Translations under genes and position numbers: made by a program
In this document: piece after piece, positions 43,121 to 53,443 of the stretch
How positions within the stretch are numbered: the stretch's first letter is position 1
Layout: every line of letters starts with the position of its first letter
From: Stygiolobus caldivivus
GTDB taxonomy: Archaea > Thermoproteota > Thermoprotei_A > Sulfolobales > Sulfolobaceae
Assembly (NCBI RefSeq): GCF_019704315.1
Contig: NZ_AP024597.1
Span: 2,170,001 to 2,234,000 of the forward strand
Reading direction: 5' to 3'
DNA: 64,000 nt
Notes under the pieces: generated by a model
What the model was told of the DNA's origin: nothing
Seen by the model: the letters and a program-made list of their open reading frames with translations, nothing else
Databases searched by the model: none

Positions 43121-45397
43121 ATGTATATTGAAGGAGAGAGAGCGGTTAAAGGGGAAGGTATGTACATATCCGACCTGCCCGACCTACCCGGTACACTAAA
43201 TATGGCTATTTTTAGGAGCCCAATAGCCCACGGGATAATTAGAAAAATAGACGTGAAAGACGTCATTGACCACGGTGGTATAGCCCTTACGCCGGAAGAA
43301 CTCTCAAAGGTTATCATAAACCCGTTCCCTGTCACCGTTGATAAGAAGGTCGCATATTACCCTTTCGCTAGGGGTAAGGTCAGGTTTGTGGGGGAACCCA
43401 TAGTCCTTGTATTAGCTAAAGACTACTATAAGGCTATAGACTTATTAGACTACGTACAAGTGGAACTTGAAGAATTAAAGCCCGTCGTTTCAATTGAAGA
43501 CGCACTTAAAGGTGAACCTTTGGTCCATGAGGAAATAGGTACCAACGTCGTTATGGACAAGCACTTTTCCTTCGGTGACCCTAACATCTTTTCAAAAGCT
43601 GAGGTAGTTATCTCCCACCCGTTTAAGTTTAGCAGGCACTCCTCCATGCCTTTAGAACCTTACGGAGTCCTGGCCTACTTTAGAGACGAGCTCACTGTAT
43701 GGTCCAATATACAAGGGCCTATGCTCCAAGCGTACTTCATAACTAAAGCCTTGAACATCCCGGTAACTAAACTCAAGCTAAAATCACCTAGGGATATAGG
43801 CGGTAGTTTCGGAATCAAGTACGAGGTATACCCTTATATCACGTTGGCAGCCGCTGCGTCTAAGCTACTAAACGTACCGGTAAGGTGGAATGAAAGTAAG
43901 ACGGAGCACTTCATAGCGAGTTCAGCTGGGGCTGAAAGAAAGGGCGAAGTAGAAATAGCCGCGAATAGAGACGGGAAGATCCTCGGGATAAGGTATAACT
44001 TTATTGAAGACGTAGGGGCTTATGTGAGGCCTCCAGAGCCTGGAGCCCTATTCAGAGTACAAGGGTGCCTAAACGGCGCTTATGATATAAAGAACATTTC
44101 AGGTTGGTACAGGGTAGTCGTAACTAACAAATCACCTACTGGACTAAACAGAGGATATGGTGCACCTTCCTTCTTCTTCGCCCTTGAGACTGCTGTAGAC
44201 CACCTCGCCGATGAGCTGGGTATTGACCCGTTCGAACTACGGTTAAAGAACTTAATAACAAGGTTCGACAACGTAATTGACGGTGTAGAGTTCTATGAGA
44301 CACCAGGCGGCGGCCTCTATCCCAAGCAGGACTACGTGAAGGTGGTGATGTCGATCAAAGAAGAATACGAAAAGTGGAAAAATAGGGGAGATGCAGGAGT
44401 AGGCTTGGCCGTGTTTGTTGAACCTTCAGTGACAAACCTCGCCTACGTGGACTTAGCCTTAGATAATAGGAAGAACCCGCATTCAGCATCCGCTGATTAC
44501 ATAACTTTGAGTTTTAACCCGGACGGTACACTGTCTGTTTTCATTAACGGTACAAATGAAGGCTTAGGACATGAAACTACTATTGTAGACATAGTATGCA
44601 GGGAACTCGGGCTCAGACCCGAAGAAGTAAATGTAACCAACCAAGTAGACACTGACCAGCCTTGGAACCTCGCCAGTGGGAGCTACTCCAGTAGGTTCGC
44701 ACCAGTAGTAGTCAGTGCATTGATGAGGGCAATTGAAGACTTGAAGGAGAAACTGACGACCCTAGCAAAGAAGTACCTAGAGTCGGAAGACGTAGTCTTA
44801 AAAGGAGGGAAGTTCGTAGACCCGAAAGACCCCCGGAAGTCAGTTGACATCAGGAGGTTAGTTTCGGCATACCACTGGAACCCCTCAGCCTTTAACGTTA
44901 ATTTTCCCTTAGCATCGACAGGGTACTATTACTCCCCTCTTCTAAGGCCGGTAGAAGGGAATAGGATAAACTCAGCCCTAGGTTACGGGATTAACGCCCA
45001 TTTAGCTGTAGTTAAAATGTCTGAAGGACAAATTAAGGTAATCAAATACGTAGTAGCACATGACATAGGGAAAATACTTGAAAAGGACATCCTAGAAGGG
45101 ATCATGACCGGGAGTATCGTACACGGGATTAACATGGCGTTATACGAGGAACTCAAATATGACGAAAGGGGAAACCCTATAGTTACCACTCTAGATTCTT
45201 ATGAGTCGTTAACGCTAGGCGACCTAGTAGGGACTGAAATAGAGTTTATACACTTTGAGACCCCTTCTCCCTATATCCCTTCAGGTGCGTACGGAGGGGG
45301 AGAAGGCCCCATAATGGGTGCTCCGGCAGCTATAGCTAACGCGGTGTCCAGGTTAGTAAAGAAGAGGATAAGTGAGACCCCGATCAGGGTGATTTAA
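43121..45397 (+). CDS. Molybdenum hydroxylase large subunit (xanthine dehydrogenase/aldehyde oxidase family)
   Basis: A 758-residue Mo-binding subunit of the xanthine oxidase family. The N-terminal hammerhead domain ([16 protein letters not shown] near 12-27; SPIAHG near 35) is followed by two Mo-cofactor domains. The catalytic Glu lies in [13 protein letters not shown] near 724-736, and the substrate loop reads LNRGYGAPS near 342-350. The CoxL form I motif AYxCSFR is absent, so it is not a classical CO dehydrogenase. It adds oxygen from water to a carbon next to N or C=O; the substrate may be an aldehyde, N-heterocycle or aromatic acyl-CoA. The ATG at 43121 is preferred over an upstream TTG because of the TATA-like TTTATTA about 25-30 bases before it. 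Confidence 0.85.
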   Translation: MYIEGERAVKGEGMYISDLPDLPGTLNMAIFRSPIAHGIIRKIDVKDVIDHGGIALTPEELSKVIINPFPVTVDKKVAYYPFARGKVRFVGEPIVLVLAKDYYKAIDLLDYVQVELEELKPVVSIEDALKGEPLVHEEIGTNVVMDKHFSFGDPNIFSKAEVVISHPFKFSRHSSMPLEPYGVLAYFRDELTVWSNIQGPMLQAYFITKALNIPVTKLKLKSPRDIGGSFGIKYEVYPYITLAAAASKLLNVPVRWNESKTEHFIASSAGAERKGEVEIAANRDGKILGIRYNFIEDVGAYVRPPEPGALFRVQGCLNGAYDIKNISGWYRVVVTNKSPTGLNRGYGAPSFFFALETAVDHLADELGIDPFELRLKNLITRFDNVIDGVEFYETPGGGLYPKQDYVKVVMSIKEEYEKWKNRGDAGVGLAVFVEPSVTNLAYVDLALDNRKNPHSASADYITLSFNPDGTLSVFINGTNEGLGHETTIVDIVCRELGLRPEEVNVTNQVDTDQPWNLASGSYSSRFAPVVVSALMRAIEDLKEKLTTLAKKYLESEDVVLKGGKFVDPKDPRKSVDIRRLVSAYHWNPSAFNVNFPLASTGYYYSPLLRPVEGNRINSALGYGINAHLAVVKMSEGQIKVIKYVVAHDIGKILEKDILEGIMTGSIVHGINMALYEELKYDERGNPIVTTLDSYESLTLGDLVGTEIEFIHFETPSPYIPSGAYGGGEGPIMGAPAAIANAVSRLVKKRISETPIRVI

Positions 45398-46696
45398 GTG
45401 TTTGCCTTAGGTATACCGAGGCCTTTTAAATATGTTAGGGTGAAGACGTTAGAAGAAGCCTTAGACGCGTTGGAAGAAGGGAGACCGCTCGCGGGGGGCC
45501 AGAGCCTCCTGCCTATGTTGAGGCTTAGGATACCCTTTGAAAGCTTGGTGGACATAAACGAGCTAGACCTAGACTTTATCAGGAGGGAAGGTAACACTTA
45601 TACTATTGGAGCGTTAACCAGACATAACGAAATAGCATCTAATGTCCCCCTATTAAGGGGAGTCGCGATAACCATAGCAGACCTGCAAGTTAGAAATAGG
45701 GGGACTATAGGGGGTTCCCTAGCTAATGCAGACCCCTCAGCGAATTATTACCCTGCACTAATAGTCCTAGGGGCTGAAGTCAAGGCTGTAAGCAAGAAAG
45801 GCAGTAGGAGGATAAAGGTAAAGGAACTATATGATAACCCCTACACTACTACCCTAAGGGAAGGTGAACTAATAACTGAAGTATCAGTAAAAGAGCCTAG
45901 AGATGCTAAACTTTACTTTAAAGTTATAAAGAAAGGGGGTTCGGCTTATCCCATCGCAGTACTAGCCTTATTAAAGGAAAGTAACGGAAAGTTACACGCT
46001 TCTATTGGAGGCGTTTTCCCTAAACCCATATTGCTCGAAGGTGAAAGTAAAGAAGAACTGGTAAAAAGCATAGAGGGATATAACGAGAAACCTTTATCAG
46101 ACCACCACATGACCGGTGAAGGGAGGATAAAGCTCGTAAAAGACCTTATTAATACTTTTGACGAGGACTACCGAGAAATACACCTAATAGAAGGGAGGAA
46201 GATTAACTGGAAGACCGGTATAGGGGTAATGGCGACTGGCGAGATAAAAATAAGGGTCAAAGTAAACGGTAAACTCATAGAAGATACAGTAGAACCGAGG
46301 ACGTTGTTACTTGACTTCTTAAGGAGAAACGGGTTTGTCGAAGTAAAGAGGGGGTGCGATGAAGGAAAATGCGGTGCTTGTACCGTGATACTTAACGGTG
46401 TCTCGGTGAAGTCGTGTTTAGTCTTAGCGATACAAGCTGTGGGTCTTGATATTAAGACTATAAGGGGGTTGGATGCCAGCCACCTCACAAGGTCTTTTGT
46501 CAGGAACTATGCGTCTCAGTGTGGTTATTGCACCCACGGTTTCCTCATGGTAAGTTATGATTACCTTAAAAATGTAGACCCTGAGGCGTCTGACGAGACC
46601 CTGAGGTACTCTGTGAAGAACATATGTAGGTGTACTGGGTATATTAACATAATAAGGGCTATAAAGGAGGCTGGTAAGGATGAAATATCAGGTTAA
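45398..46696 (+). CDS. Fused FAD (medium) and 2Fe-2S (small) subunits of the Mo hydroxylase
   Basis: A 432-residue fusion of two subunits that are separate genes in most CO dehydrogenase-like enzymes. Residues about 1-275 are the FAD-binding subunit (LAGGQSLLPMLRLR near 31-44; RNRGTIGGSLANADPSANY near 98-116). Residues about 282-432 are the 2Fe-2S subunit, with a plant-type cluster (GCDEGKCGACT near 319-329 and a Cys after it) and the second cluster (QCGYC near 373 and CRCTGY near 411). All eight Cys are present. It begins with GTG directly after the large subunit stop and overlaps the enoyl-CoA hydratase gene by 17 bases. The order FAD then Fe-S is the reverse of the eukaryotic xanthine dehydrogenase order. 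Confidence 0.92.
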   Translation: MFALGIPRPFKYVRVKTLEEALDALEEGRPLAGGQSLLPMLRLRIPFESLVDINELDLDFIRREGNTYTIGALTRHNEIASNVPLLRGVAITIADLQVRNRGTIGGSLANADPSANYYPALIVLGAEVKAVSKKGSRRIKVKELYDNPYTTTLREGELITEVSVKEPRDAKLYFKVIKKGGSAYPIAVLALLKESNGKLHASIGGVFPKPILLEGESKEELVKSIEGYNEKPLSDHHMTGEGRIKLVKDLINTFDEDYREIHLIEGRKINWKTGIGVMATGEIKIRVKVNGKLIEDTVEPRTLLLDFLRRNGFVEVKRGCDEGKCGACTVILNGVSVKSCLVLAIQAVGLDIKTIRGLDASHLTRSFVRNYASQCGYCTHGFLMVSYDYLKNVDPEASDETLRYSVKNICRCTGYINIIRAIKEAGKDEISG

Positions 46697-47429
46697 AGAC
46701 GGGGTAGCTTGGGTCATATTAGACAGAGTGGAAAGGCTGAACGCCTTTGACGAAAAGAGCTGGGAGGAACTGGGAGAAAAAATGAGGAGGGCGAACGGCG
46801 ATAATAACGTTAAAGTAGTGGTGCTCACCGGAGAAGGGAGGGCATTTTCAGCAGGAGATGACATATATGCTATGCTGGAGTTAAATAGTGTCGAGGATGC
46901 GAAACGTTTTTTTAACACTCTTTTCTCCGCTGTAGAGTCTATGATGGAACTGGAAAAGCCACTCATCTGTGCGGTAAACGGACTGGCGTATGGAGGAGGA
47001 TGTGAGATACTCCTCTTTTGTGACATAGTTATAGCTAATAAAGACTCGAAATTTTCCATACCTGAGGCTAAGCTGGGGTTGATCCCCCCTATGGCTATCA
47101 GCGTAGGCCACAGACTGTGGGGCAGGGCTGTAACAAGGCTTGCGATTACTTCTGATGAAATTACCGCTGAAGAAGCTAAGCAAATAGGGATCGTAGACTA
47201 CATAGTAGATGACGTAGTCAGGAAAGCTGAAGAAACCTCTAAAAAGATAATCGCCTCTGTAGACCTAGACTCAATACGGGCCATAAAGAGGTGGAGTAAG
47301 GCTGATAAAGAAAAAGTACGCAGGGCTATTATGGAGTTAGCCTTGTTAAGTCTCACTAGTTCAGCTAAAAGGAGGATGAATGATTTTAAAGAAAGTCACG
47401 ATAAATCAAAAGAAAGGAAATTAAAGTAA
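46680..47429 (+). CDS. Enoyl-CoA hydratase/isomerase family protein
   Basis: A 249-residue crotonase-fold enzyme. The oxyanion-hole loops are AFSAGDDI near 59-66 and GLAYGGGCEI near 101-110. Both catalytic glutamates of hydratases are visible, in GGCEIL and in PEAKLGLIP near 125-133, so it probably adds water to an enoyl-CoA rather than only isomerising. It overlaps the fused Mo-hydroxylase subunit gene by 17 bases, so the two are co-translated. This implies that the Mo enzyme acts on an acyl-CoA or an acid later turned into one (inference). The C-terminal tail is Lys-rich. Confidence 0.9.
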   Translation: MKYQVKDGVAWVILDRVERLNAFDEKSWEELGEKMRRANGDNNVKVVVLTGEGRAFSAGDDIYAMLELNSVEDAKRFFNTLFSAVESMMELEKPLICAVNGLAYGGGCEILLFCDIVIANKDSKFSIPEAKLGLIPPMAISVGHRLWGRAVTRLAITSDEITAEEAKQIGIVDYIVDDVVRKAEETSKKIIASVDLDSIRAIKRWSKADKEKVRRAIMELALLSLTSSAKRRMNDFKESHDKSKERKLK

Positions 47430-47483
47430 AGATAAAAGCAGAGGCGTGTAAGCAAATAAATAAATAAAAAAGTAAAAAACCAA

Positions 47484-47801
47484 CTAGTAGGAGTAAAACC
47501 CGTCCTTAACTTTTCTTTCCATCTCTCCTAATAACTTAGAGTTTATCCACATCCTGCCAAACCCCCCTATATTCTCCTCCTCTACAATCACTATTACGTT
47601 ATTGGGGTCTCCCTTGATCCTCACAATAATTTCTTCTTCTTTATGATGTATATGCCCAGCCCTTTTAGTCCCCCTGATTAAATAGTCGTTGGGGCCGTTC
47701 TGGGTCAGAGTAGTCTGCCAACCGTCGGTTTTCAGGGAGTTCTCTATGTCTTGCGCAAACGCCTGCACGTTTATGTTGTTGTTTTCAAATACTTTCTGCA
47801 T
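47484..47801 (-). CDS. Conserved hypothetical protein
   Basis: A 105-residue soluble protein of unknown function. An N-terminal helix (NVQAFAQDIENSLKTDGW, about 11-28) is followed by a beta-rich middle with GHIHHKEEEIIVRIKG near 49-64, VIVIVEEE near 69-76, and a short helix. The His-rich GHIHH could bind metal but proves nothing. It is convergent with the enoyl-CoA hydratase gene and lies downstream of the ABC-2 exporter genes. The ATG is clear. Confidence 0.65.
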   Translation of the reverse strand: MQKVFENNNINVQAFAQDIENSLKTDGWQTTLTQNGPNDYLIRGTKRAGHIHHKEEEIIVRIKGDPNNVIVIVEEENIGGFGRMWINSKLLGEMERKVKDGFYSY

Positions 47802-47844
47802 TAATGGATAAAATTCTTGACAATTATTAAAAATTAACTTTGTT

Positions 47845-48657
47845 TCAATATTCGCTTAATGTCCCTTTTTTCCTAGCCCTCTGGAACGAATACGAATAAA
47901 ATGCTATCCCTAAAGGTAGTAGAATTACGGTAAATAGTAGGAGAGCTAGAACATATTCAGATAACTGGAATACCGTATATCCCTCAAGTATCGCATACCT
48001 CAAACCGTTAAGTGCCCAGGTCAAAGGTATCGCATAACTTACAAACCTAATAAACGAAGGGAGTACCGACACTGGGAACACGACTCCAGTAGTCAATGTG
48101 GTGAAAGTGGCAAAGAAGAATGATATGGGGTTCCCCTGTTTTACGATCATTGTGAACCCGGCTGAGATCATACCTAGCCCTAATGATGAAGTAAGGAGTA
48201 ATAAGATAAGTACGACAGCGGAGAGGAAATTTATATCGTATTTAACGCCCAACGCATAACCAATAGCAAGGATCACTACAGCGTTAACAGTGTTGATGGT
48301 AAAGCCCCATAACGCGGAGTAAACAAGGAAGGATATTACACCGCCCGAAGATAGGACATAGTATTCAATAGTCCCGTATAGCTGTTCATTCCTCAGCCTC
48401 CCGCTTAGAGTAGTTATTACTGAAGATATGTAACCTTGAAACGCTAGGCCTACTACAATAAATGAGATATAAGACTCTCCTCTGAACCCGATAGATCTCA
48501 CTATATTTCCTCCTAATGACGTCCCCACAAAGTAATAAGTAAATACCGGCAACACCCAAGATAAGACATTTAGTACCAGTTGAGTCCTATAACTAGCCCA
48601 TATTTTAAAACCCCTTAAATATATGTAAGCGTATAACTTGTCTATTATCCCTCCCAT
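47845..48657 (-). CDS. ABC-2 type exporter permease
   Basis: A 270-residue membrane protein with six hydrophobic segments and the ABC-2 pattern. The N-terminal cytoplasmic helix ([18 protein letters not shown], about 12-29) leads into TM1. The central region [17 protein letters not shown] near 86-102 and the conserved [20 protein letters not shown] near 195-214 are characteristic of drug or antibiotic exporters. It overlaps the ATPase gene by 13 bases. With the ATPase it would expel a drug, lipid or peptide. The substrate cannot be read from sequence. Confidence 0.9.
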   Translation of the reverse strand: MGGIIDKLYAYIYLRGFKIWASYRTQLVLNVLSWVLPVFTYYFVGTSLGGNIVRSIGFRGESYISFIVVGLAFQGYISSVITTLSGRLRNEQLYGTIEYYVLSSGGVISFLVYSALWGFTINTVNAVVILAIGYALGVKYDINFLSAVVLILLLLTSSLGLGMISAGFTMIVKQGNPISFFFATFTTLTTGVVFPVSVLPSFIRFVSYAIPLTWALNGLRYAILEGYTVFQLSEYVLALLLFTVILLPLGIAFYSYSFQRARKKGTLSEY

Positions 48658-49562
48658 CTCCTAAACCCTCCCCTCCTCCTGTTCCTCGTACTGTCTATCT
48701 CCTCATCTGTAAAATATACGAAAGCGTCTTCTAATGTGGGCTCTTCAACCCCTATCACGTCCCCCCATATTTTTACGTCCTTATCAGGTATCCTCAATAA
48801 GACCCTCCCGTGGAGGAAACCGCTCACATACTTCTCGTAACCTTTCGGTACGGTATCTGTTAGTACGACCTTTATTTTACCTATATTCGAGACTATCTCC
48901 TCTCTAGTCCCTTGAGCTACTATTTTTCCTCTTTTTAGCAAAACTATCTTATCAGCTAGGTCCTCTACCTCCTTCATGTTATGAGAGGTCATCAGGATAG
49001 TCTTACCCTCTTTAGACAAGCTCTTGACCAAGCTCCTGAAGTCTCTAGAGCTTACCGGATCCATGCCTAATGTAGGCTCGTCTAAGAGGATTACCGGTGG
49101 GTCTAATAGTAAAGCCCTAGCAAGCGCTAGCTTTCTCTGCATCCCGGTACTATACTTCATATATTGGACGTCTGAAAAGCTTGAAAGGCCTACCAGTTCA
49201 AGGAGCTCTTTAGCTCGCCTTTTAGCCTCGGATATGGAAAGCCCCTGAATAATGCCAAAGAAAACTAAGTTATCAAAACCTGAAAGCCTAAAATAAAACG
49301 CCCTTTCGCTAACCATCATTACACCCAAGTTTTTCCTCACCTTTTTCTCTTCCCTAATACTGACACCGTTTATCCTAGCGTCACCTTTATCTGGGATAAT
49401 CAGTGTAGAGAGGATTTTTATCAGTGTAGTCTTTCCTGCACCGTTATGCCCTACTAGTGCTCCCACCCCAGAACTGGGGATATTAAAACTCACGTCGTCT
49501 AAGGCTTTGATCTCCCCGGATTTAATGCGAAAGGTTTTCGAGATGTGCTCAACTTCTATCAA
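48645..49562 (-). CDS. ABC transporter ATPase of the ABC-2 exporter
   Basis: A 305-residue ATPase of the DrrA/CcmA-like class. Walker A is [12 protein letters not shown] near 38-49, the signature is [15 protein letters not shown] near 134-148, Walker B is [13 protein letters not shown] near 154-166, and the switch His is MTSHNM near 189-194. A C-terminal regulatory part (about 225-305) ends in a basic Arg-rich tail. It starts with TTG and overlaps the PadR gene by 14 bases, so three genes are translationally coupled. Confidence 0.94.
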   Translation of the reverse strand: MIEVEHISKTFRIKSGEIKALDDVSFNIPSSGVGALVGHNGAGKTTLIKILSTLIIPDKGDARINGVSIREEKKVRKNLGVMMVSERAFYFRLSGFDNLVFFGIIQGLSISEAKRRAKELLELVGLSSFSDVQYMKYSTGMQRKLALARALLLDPPVILLDEPTLGMDPVSSRDFRSLVKSLSKEGKTILMTSHNMKEVEDLADKIVLLKRGKIVAQGTREEIVSNIGKIKVVLTDTVPKGYEKYVSGFLHGRVLLRIPDKDVKIWGDVIGVEEPTLEDAFVYFTDEEIDSTRNRRRGGFRRWEG

Positions 49563-49947
49563 GGGACGACATCACCTCCTGAAGCACTTTTTTAAGTTTA
49601 TCTTTCAGTTCCTGGTCAAGTTCGTCTTTATTTTCCATAATAAACCTTAGATCTGAGACGACCTCTTCTATTATCGTCTCCAGTTGGTGTTTTGGGCTTA
49701 GAAATTCTCTCCCTAATTCAGTAATTTCATAGAACTTTTGAGCCCCATCGACCTTGCTTATAACTACATAACCCTCCTCCAGTAATTTATCGAGAGTTGG
49801 ATAGATCGCCCCTGGTGAAGGCTTCCAAAAACCTTGAGTTACTCTCTCGATCTCTCTCATTATTTGAGCCCCGGTCATAGCACCTTTACTACTCAGGATC
49901 GACAGTATAATATGGCGTAATCTTCTCCTTCGTCTCATAGATATCAT
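49549..49947 (-). CDS. PadR-family transcription regulator
   Basis: A 132-residue winged-helix repressor of the PadR type. Family marks are ILSILSSKGAMTGAQIMREI (about 14-33), GFWKPSPGAIYPTLDKLLEEGYV near 40-62, and KFYEITELGREFL near 70-82, followed by a dimerising helix. PadR proteins repress neighbouring exporter genes until a ligand binds, so autoregulation of the downstream ABC-2 operon is expected (inference). The N-terminus is very basic. An ATG three codons further in is an alternative start. Confidence 0.92.
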   Translation of the reverse strand: MISMRRRRRLRHIILSILSSKGAMTGAQIMREIERVTQGFWKPSPGAIYPTLDKLLEEGYVVISKVDGAQKFYEITELGREFLSPKHQLETIIEEVVSDLRFIMENKDELDQELKDKLKKVLQEVMSSLDRS

Positions 49948-50329
49948 TATTGATATCGAAATATATAAAGAATAAGCTCAAAAATTACAATTCAAGTTTA
50001 TTTTTACAAATACCGTCATCGTTTCCCATATACGTTTACCGTTTGCCCGTTAGAGGGCCCTTTAAAGGAAAGCGGTGAATAGTATCATCGCTAACCCGTA
50101 TTCGGATGGATTGTTATGAAATTTTACACGCTTAACTAGTTTATACACACGCATAATAACTAAAAGAAAATATGAGCACTTACTAAAAATATATGCAATA
50201 CGCGTATCGAGTTAAGGCGATGGAAGAAAGAGTTAGATAGACACCATGACATTTAATCGTTTATGAAGACAAATATTATGTTAGAGACGAAAAAGTTTCT
50301 TTTAACTAATTCCTTGGGCAAAAAAGCGA
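49948..50329. other. 382-base non-coding region
   Basis: Between the PadR start and the malate dehydrogenase stop. A short palindromic patch AGGGCCCT plus CCTTTAAAGG lies at about 50056-50073. No reading frame or known repeat was recognised. The PadR promoter should be in the first 50 bases, but no clear TATA box was picked by eye. Confidence 0.4.
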
Positions 50330-51256
50330 TTATTTTGCGCTTATGCTCTCTTCAAGCTGTTTTAAGTTCTCTTTGTACACACTGTAGAAGTCCTTAATAG
50401 AGGCCATCAGGTGCCACCTGTCTTTTTCGTCTAATAGAGGCTCTAAGGAAGGCCCAATGGTCTTTCCTACTACTACTGGTTCGCTTACATGAATGACCTC
50501 GTCCTCATACTTGTGGGGGAACGCTATACTCATCACCTTGTTCTCGTTTAACGCTATTGCCCTTACAATCTCTTCAATAATGGTTCCCGGCCCCCATGTA
50601 GTCCCACCCATGACTCTTATTATTTCGCCCGGTATTTTCTTTACGTAATCTTCGACCTCACTCTTACTGACTCCCATCTCTTCTGTAAAGGGCTTTCCTT
50701 TTACCGTAACCGTGCTCCACAATACTACGGCGTCCTCTCCGTGTTCTCCCCCCACATACCCGTTAATATCGTATACGGGGACTTTCAGTTTTTTAGCTAA
50801 GTAAGACCTCATCCTCATTGTCTCTACCTGATCCCCGGTACTTATTGTGTACTCCCCCGAATATTTCATAAATACCGAGGCCATCATATCTACTGGGTTA
50901 GCTACCATAATGTAAATAGCACCTCTGTTCTTCTTTGCTATTTTATCTGCTAAATCTATCATTATCTTAGCGTTATCTACAAACAAGTCCCTCCTGCTCA
51001 TCCCAGGCTTCCTTGGCTTACCCGCTGTAATTACCACTATATCAGACCCAGACACATCGTCAATATTGTTAGTACCAAGAACCTCGGTCTTAAGTTTTCT
51101 AGATGCTAAAGCATGTCTAAGCTCATGTTCAAACTTTTCTGGGAGTTCAGGGATTATATCATAAATTATTGCCTCATCAACATAACCGCCCATGATTACG
51201 TTAAACGCTATTGTTTGACCTATCTTACCTGCTCCAATAAATGCGACTTTTGTCAT
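50330..51256 (-). CDS. mdh: Malate dehydrogenase
   Basis: A 308-residue NAD(P)-dependent 2-hydroxyacid dehydrogenase of the LDH/MDH family, interconverting malate and oxaloacetate. The Rossmann loop [10 protein letters not shown] (about 8-17), an acidic residue at the end of strand 2 (IIYDI, favouring NAD), VANPVD near 120-125, and the catalytic His of GGEHGEDAV near 168-176 are present. The substrate loop [12 protein letters not shown] near 79-90 carries the Arg that distinguishes malate from lactate enzymes. It is divergent from the prpD-like gene, with 83 bases between the starts. Confidence 0.93.
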   Translation of the reverse strand: MTKVAFIGAGKIGQTIAFNVIMGGYVDEAIIYDIIPELPEKFEHELRHALASRKLKTEVLGTNNIDDVSGSDIVVITAGKPRKPGMSRRDLFVDNAKIMIDLADKIAKKNRGAIYIMVANPVDMMASVFMKYSGEYTISTGDQVETMRMRSYLAKKLKVPVYDINGYVGGEHGEDAVVLWSTVTVKGKPFTEEMGVSKSEVEDYVKKIPGEIIRVMGGTTWGPGTIIEEIVRAIALNENKVMSIAFPHKYEDEVIHVSEPVVVGKTIGPSLEPLLDEKDRWHLMASIKDFYSVYKENLKQLEESISAK

Positions 51257-51339
51257 GGTTTATCACAAGAGAAGCTTCTCATCTATCTTATTTAAATTTA
51301 CCTCACTAAATTTATTATCATTAATTAAACTAATAAGTT
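51257..51339. promoter_or_regulatory. Divergent promoter region of mdh and prpD-like gene
   Basis: In 83 bases two TATA-like boxes are seen: minus strand at 51289-51298 (about 33 bases before the mdh ATG) and plus strand TTTATTA at 51311-51317 (about 25 bases before the prpD-like ATG). A 12-base palindrome GAGAAGCTTCTC at 51269-51280 lies just inside the predicted mdh transcript and could be an operator. Confidence 0.55.
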
Positions 51340-52626
51340 ATGGATCTTTCAGATATATTAGCAGAGTATGTGACTTCAGTCCAGGACATTAATGACAGAG
51401 CGTATAAGGAAGCCAAGAGGAGAGTACTAGACTCGATAGCAGTGGCTATGGCGTCTAAAAATTCTCCTCCTGCTAAAATCGTGGAAGGGCTTTCCTCCGT
51501 ATTTCAAGGAGGAGCCCCTACATTGGGTTTCTTTAACGCTACACCTGACTTTGCATCTTTTTATAATACACTCCTAATAAGGTACTTAGACTTTAATGAT
51601 ACATATCTGGGCTTGGAGCCCCTTCACCCAAGCGATATGATAGGCGGGCTATTATCGGTCTCCACCGAAGTGAAGGGCAGTGATATAATAAGGGCTATAG
51701 TAGTGGGATACGATGTTGGAGTAAACCTCTGTGATACGACATCCCTAAGGAAGAAGGGGTTCGACCACGTAAATTTCCTTGAGGTAGCTACAGCATCAGC
51801 CCTCTCTAACTTACTTTCACTAGATAGGGCTAAGGCTAAGAACGCTATATCGCTTTCAATTATCCCTCACGTAGCATTAAGGGAGACGAGGAGCGGTAAA
51901 CTGTCTATGTGGAAAGCAGGTGCAGCTGCAGAAGCCGTTAGGAATGCCGTCTTCGCGACACTCCTCGCCAGAGCGGGGCTCACTGGACCAGAACTCCCCT
52001 TCTCTGGAATTTTCGGTTTCTCTACGGTAATTGCCAAGGACATGGACGTAGAAAAAATTAAACTAGACGGGAATGGGATATTAAGGACTTTCATAAAAAA
52101 ATACCCCGTAGAATACCATGCCCAAGCTGCTGTCGAGACGTCTTTATCTCTGGACTACAGAGGTGAAATAAGGAAAGTCTTGGTGGAGACTTATGAGGCC
52201 GGAAAGACGATCCTCGCTGACAGCCGTGATAAATGGAGGCCTCAAAATAAGGAGACAGCCGATCACAGTTTACCTTTTATAGTTAGTGTTAGTCTCTTGA
52301 GGAAAGACTTCTGGTTGGACTCCTACTCTTTGATAGGCAACTCTGAAGTAGAGTCACTGATGGACAAGGTCGAAGTAGTAGAGAGGGAAGATTATACTAA
52401 AGTCTACCCCAATGAGCTACCTACAAAGGTCACGGTAATCACTGATCAGGGCGAGTTTAGCAAAGAAGTCAGGGTGCCAAGAGGGCACTACAATAACCCT
52501 ATGAGTGATGAGGAGTTAGAAGAGAAAGCAATGAGGTTGGGTCTGACTAAAAGGCAGATAAGTATAATTAACAACTTCGACGATATGAAGGTGGGGGAAT
52601 TTGTCAGAAGTCTTAAGGAAGTCTGA
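51340..52626 (+). CDS. MmgE/PrpD family protein (2-methylcitrate dehydratase-like)
   Basis: A 428-residue member of the MmgE/PrpD family. Its best-known members dehydrate 2-methylcitrate in propionate breakdown. Family marks are the RRVLDSIAVAMAS helix (about 27-39), LIRYLDFNDTYLG near 84-96, HPSDMIGGLLS near 100-110, WKAGAAAEAVRNAVFATLLA near 191-210, and YPVEYHAQAAVE near 251-262. The next genes encode a PrpB-like lyase and a citrate/methylcitrate synthase, which strengthens the propionate call. Its 3' end overlaps the lyase gene by 26 bases. Confidence 0.88.
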   Translation: MDLSDILAEYVTSVQDINDRAYKEAKRRVLDSIAVAMASKNSPPAKIVEGLSSVFQGGAPTLGFFNATPDFASFYNTLLIRYLDFNDTYLGLEPLHPSDMIGGLLSVSTEVKGSDIIRAIVVGYDVGVNLCDTTSLRKKGFDHVNFLEVATASALSNLLSLDRAKAKNAISLSIIPHVALRETRSGKLSMWKAGAAAEAVRNAVFATLLARAGLTGPELPFSGIFGFSTVIAKDMDVEKIKLDGNGILRTFIKKYPVEYHAQAAVETSLSLDYRGEIRKVLVETYEAGKTILADSRDKWRPQNKETADHSLPFIVSVSLLRKDFWLDSYSLIGNSEVESLMDKVEVVEREDYTKVYPNELPTKVTVITDQGEFSKEVRVPRGHYNNPMSDEELEEKAMRLGLTKRQISIINNFDDMKVGEFVRSLKEV

Positions 52627-53443
52627 TTTCCTAGTTATACCGGGCGTGTTTAACCCTTTTACCGCGTTATTGGCTGAGAAGGTAGGCTTTAAAGCCGTAT
52701 ACCTATCCGGTGGGGCCCTCACGTCCTCTTTAGGGCTACCAGATTTGGGTATGATAACCTTAGATGAATTAGCTTGGATGGTCAGGAGGATAAGGGAAGT
52801 AACGGACTTACCAATAATAGTAGATGCTGATACGGGCTTTGGAGAGGCGATTAACGTGTATAGGACTGTTAGAGTGCTTGAAAAAGCAGGTGCTAATGCG
52901 ATCCAAATAGAAGACCAGGTATTACCTAAAAAATGTGGGCATCTGGAGGGAAAAGAAGTGATAACACCGAGGGACATGGTTTTAAAGATCAAGGCCGCCC
53001 TTAAGGCTAGGAGGGACATGCTAATAATAGCGAGGACTGATTCTAAGGCTATAAACGGCTTAGACGACGCGATAAACAGGGCCAAGCTCTACTTAGAAGC
53101 CGGTGCTGATGTAATTTTCCCAGAGGCACTGGAAAGCAAAGAGGAATTTGCTAAGTTCTCAAAAGAAGTCAGGGCCCCTTTGTTAGCTAATATGACGGAG
53201 TTTGGAAAGACGCCTTTTATAACGGCCGAAGAATTCAGGGATTTAGGTTACAAGTATGTCATCTTCCCAGTAACTATCTTCCGCGTAGCTGCCAAGGCTA
53301 TGAAGGAAGCCCTTGAAGTCCTCCTTAAAGAGGGTACGCAGAAAAACTTACTGGACAAAATGATGACACGAAAAGAGCAGTACGAAGTCATCAATTATTA
53401 CTTCTATGAGAACCTCGATAAAACACTTTCAAACGACAGTTAA
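52601..53443 (+). CDS. Isocitrate lyase-superfamily protein (2-methylisocitrate lyase-like)
   Basis: A 280-residue PEP mutase/isocitrate lyase superfamily enzyme, in this context probably cleaving 2-methylisocitrate to pyruvate and succinate. Visible motifs are YLSGGALTSSLGLPDLG near 34-50, the Mg-binding DADTGFG near 76-82, IQIEDQVLPKKCGHLEGK (about 100-117) with the active-site Cys in KKCGH, and IIARTDS. The TTG at 52601 is inside the prpD-like gene and gives the full domain. A GTG or ATG further in would cut conserved residues. Confidence 0.9.
   Translation: MSEVLRKSDFLVIPGVFNPFTALLAEKVGFKAVYLSGGALTSSLGLPDLGMITLDELAWMVRRIREVTDLPIIVDADTGFGEAINVYRTVRVLEKAGANAIQIEDQVLPKKCGHLEGKEVITPRDMVLKIKAALKARRDMLIIARTDSKAINGLDDAINRAKLYLEAGADVIFPEALESKEEFAKFSKEVRAPLLANMTEFGKTPFITAEEFRDLGYKYVIFPVTIFRVAAKAMKEALEVLLKEGTQKNLLDKMMTRKEQYEVINYYFYENLDKTLSNDS

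Noticed and set aside
43121-46696. Aerobic CO dehydrogenase (coxLMS)
   Set aside because: The large subunit lacks the AYxCSFR active-site motif, and the medium and small subunits are fused; a general Mo hydroxylase is the safer call.
50056-50073. AGGGCCCT/CCTTTAAAGG patch as a third MITE copy
   Set aside because: Does not share the CACTAAAGGGCAAGT core or the terminal repeats of the two MITE-like copies.
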